Assembly (NCBI GenBank): GCA_007121175.1
Contig: SKMG01000252.1
Location: forward strand, 1 to 6,568
Reading direction: 5' to 3'
DNA from: Trueperaceae bacterium
GTDB lineage: Bacteria > Deinococcota > Deinococci > Deinococcales > Trueperaceae
DNA: 6,568 nt
Made by a program: the position numbers and the translations under genes
Notes under the pieces: generated by a model
Databases searched by the model: none
What the model was told of the DNA's origin: nothing
The model's input: only the letters and a program-made list of their open reading frames with translations
Shown here: positions 6,228 through 6,568 of the stretch, in pieces
How the letters are laid out: each line of letters starts with the position of its first letter
How positions within the stretch are numbered: position 1 is the stretch's first letter

Positions 6228-6568
6228 TCAGGGCTGACCGCGATCGTCCGGCGGACCAACATCGTCGGGCCTGCCAGGCGAACCCCCGCCGGGAACCGAC
6301 GACGGCGGACCAGGCGGATCCCCTGGTCGTGCCGGAGCGGTGCGTGGGGCGTCGTCGGAGCGTTCGCTCTCGTCGATATCCTCAGCGTCTTCATGACTCG
6401 GTCGGTCGTCGCCGCGGCGCTCCTCGGCACGCTCCTGGCCGCTCTCCGACGCCTCGCCCGCGCGCTCATCACGCCGCTCCTCAGCCCGCTCCTGACCCGG
6501 CGGCGAAACCCCATCAGCAGCCCGCTCCTCACCCGGCTGACCGGCCTCGCCCGCGCGCTCATCACGCC
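6228..6568 (-). CDS. C-terminal tail of an unidentified protein, Glu/Arg-rich with tandem repeat (partial)
   Basis: The frame enters at the right edge and runs 112 codons to a TGA at 6228-6230; the start lies outside the window. The visible part is low-complexity and hydrophilic. It opens with two imperfect copies of a repeat beginning RDERAGEA and containing GQERAEER, passes through an acidic segment with EDAEDIDESERSDD, and ends Pro/Gly-rich (GDPPGPP, VPGGGSPG, VGPPDDRGQP). It is surely disordered. I favour this frame over the equally open opposite strand because the two QERAEER copies (6474-6494 and 6417-6437) differ at three bases, all at third codon positions and all synonymous, and because the opposite frame lacks a usable start. 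The main domain and function are unknown. Such tails are often seen after membrane or envelope proteins, but nothing here shows that. Confidence 0.6.
   Translation of the reverse strand, partial: RDERAGEAGQPGEERAADGVSPPGQERAEERRDERAGEASESGQERAEERRGDDRPSHEDAEDIDESERSDDAPRTAPARPGDPPGPPSSVPGGGSPGRPDDVGPPDDRGQP
6451..6568 (-). repeat. In-frame tandem repeat with 93 bp (31-codon) period
   Basis: A 25-bp block at 6451-6475 recurs without change at 6544-6568, 93 bp apart, which is exactly 31 codons in the frame of the tail protein. It encodes RDERAGEA in both copies. The second unit is shorter and drifts after the shared start, yet regains GQERAEER. The upstream copy touches the window edge, so the array may continue beyond it. 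Confidence 0.75.

Noticed and set aside
5989..6237. Plus-strand 82-codon frame containing CPCGSRYG
   Set aside because: The Cys pair hints at a metal motif, but there is no second pair, no clear ribosome-binding site and no support from the surroundings.
6164..6565. Minus-strand 133-codon frame with ATG starts at the right edge
   Set aside because: Arg/Ala-rich without motif; the neighbouring frame shows an in-frame repeat with synonymous changes and a sensible end, so it is the better coding frame.
6180..6568. Plus-strand hydrophobic open frame (Leu/Ala/Val-rich) that might be a membrane protein
   Set aside because: It is the exact antisense of the acidic tail, where GAG and GAC codons read as Leu and Val; its only ATG start is internal and lacks a ribosome-binding site.

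Overview
The window reads as part of a high-GC bacterial chromosome carrying a compact sugar uptake and catabolism operon. Every gene I can support lies on the minus strand, so transcription runs from high to low coordinates. Strong Shine-Dalgarno sequences and 4-11 bp gene overlaps are typical of a bacterial operon. The solute-binding protein has a plain Sec signal peptide with no lipobox cysteine, which favours a cell envelope with a periplasm (diderm) over a Gram-positive. I cannot fix the phylum; Alphaproteobacteria, Deinococcota/Trueperales and Chloroflexota-like lineages all remain possible.

Layout in transcription order. (1) 6568-6228: the C-terminal tail of an unidentified protein entering from the right edge, low-complexity and Glu/Arg-rich, containing a 31-residue tandem repeat and ending in a Pro/Gly-rich stretch. 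(2) 6227-5724: about 500 bp without a convincing gene. It holds several small inverted repeats, a CTTCAC/GTGAAG repeat cluster and a plausible promoter. (3) 5723-4830: a MurR/RpiR-type regulator (HTH plus SIS domain). (4) 4821-3844: a TIM-barrel sugar isomerase whose metal-ligand pattern resembles L-rhamnose/xylose isomerases. (5) 3847-2870: a PfkB/ribokinase-family sugar kinase. (6) 2873-1845: an RbsC-like permease. (7) 1761-751: a periplasmic sugar-binding protein. (8) 761 to beyond position 1: a FrcA-like ABC ATPase, cut off at the left edge.

Proposed logic: the binding protein, permease and ATPase import a monosaccharide; the isomerase converts the aldose to a ketose; the kinase phosphorylates the ketose; and the regulator senses a phosphosugar through its SIS domain and controls the operon from the promoter just upstream of its own gene. 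No aldolase or dehydrogenase is visible, so the last catabolic step and the actual sugar cannot be read from this window.

No CRISPR array, tRNA, rRNA, insertion sequence or phage gene was seen. The least ordinary parts are the repeat cluster overlapping the promoter, the altered ligand-pocket motif of the binding protein, a hairpin enclosing the binding protein's Shine-Dalgarno sequence, and the repeat-bearing acidic tail at the right edge.
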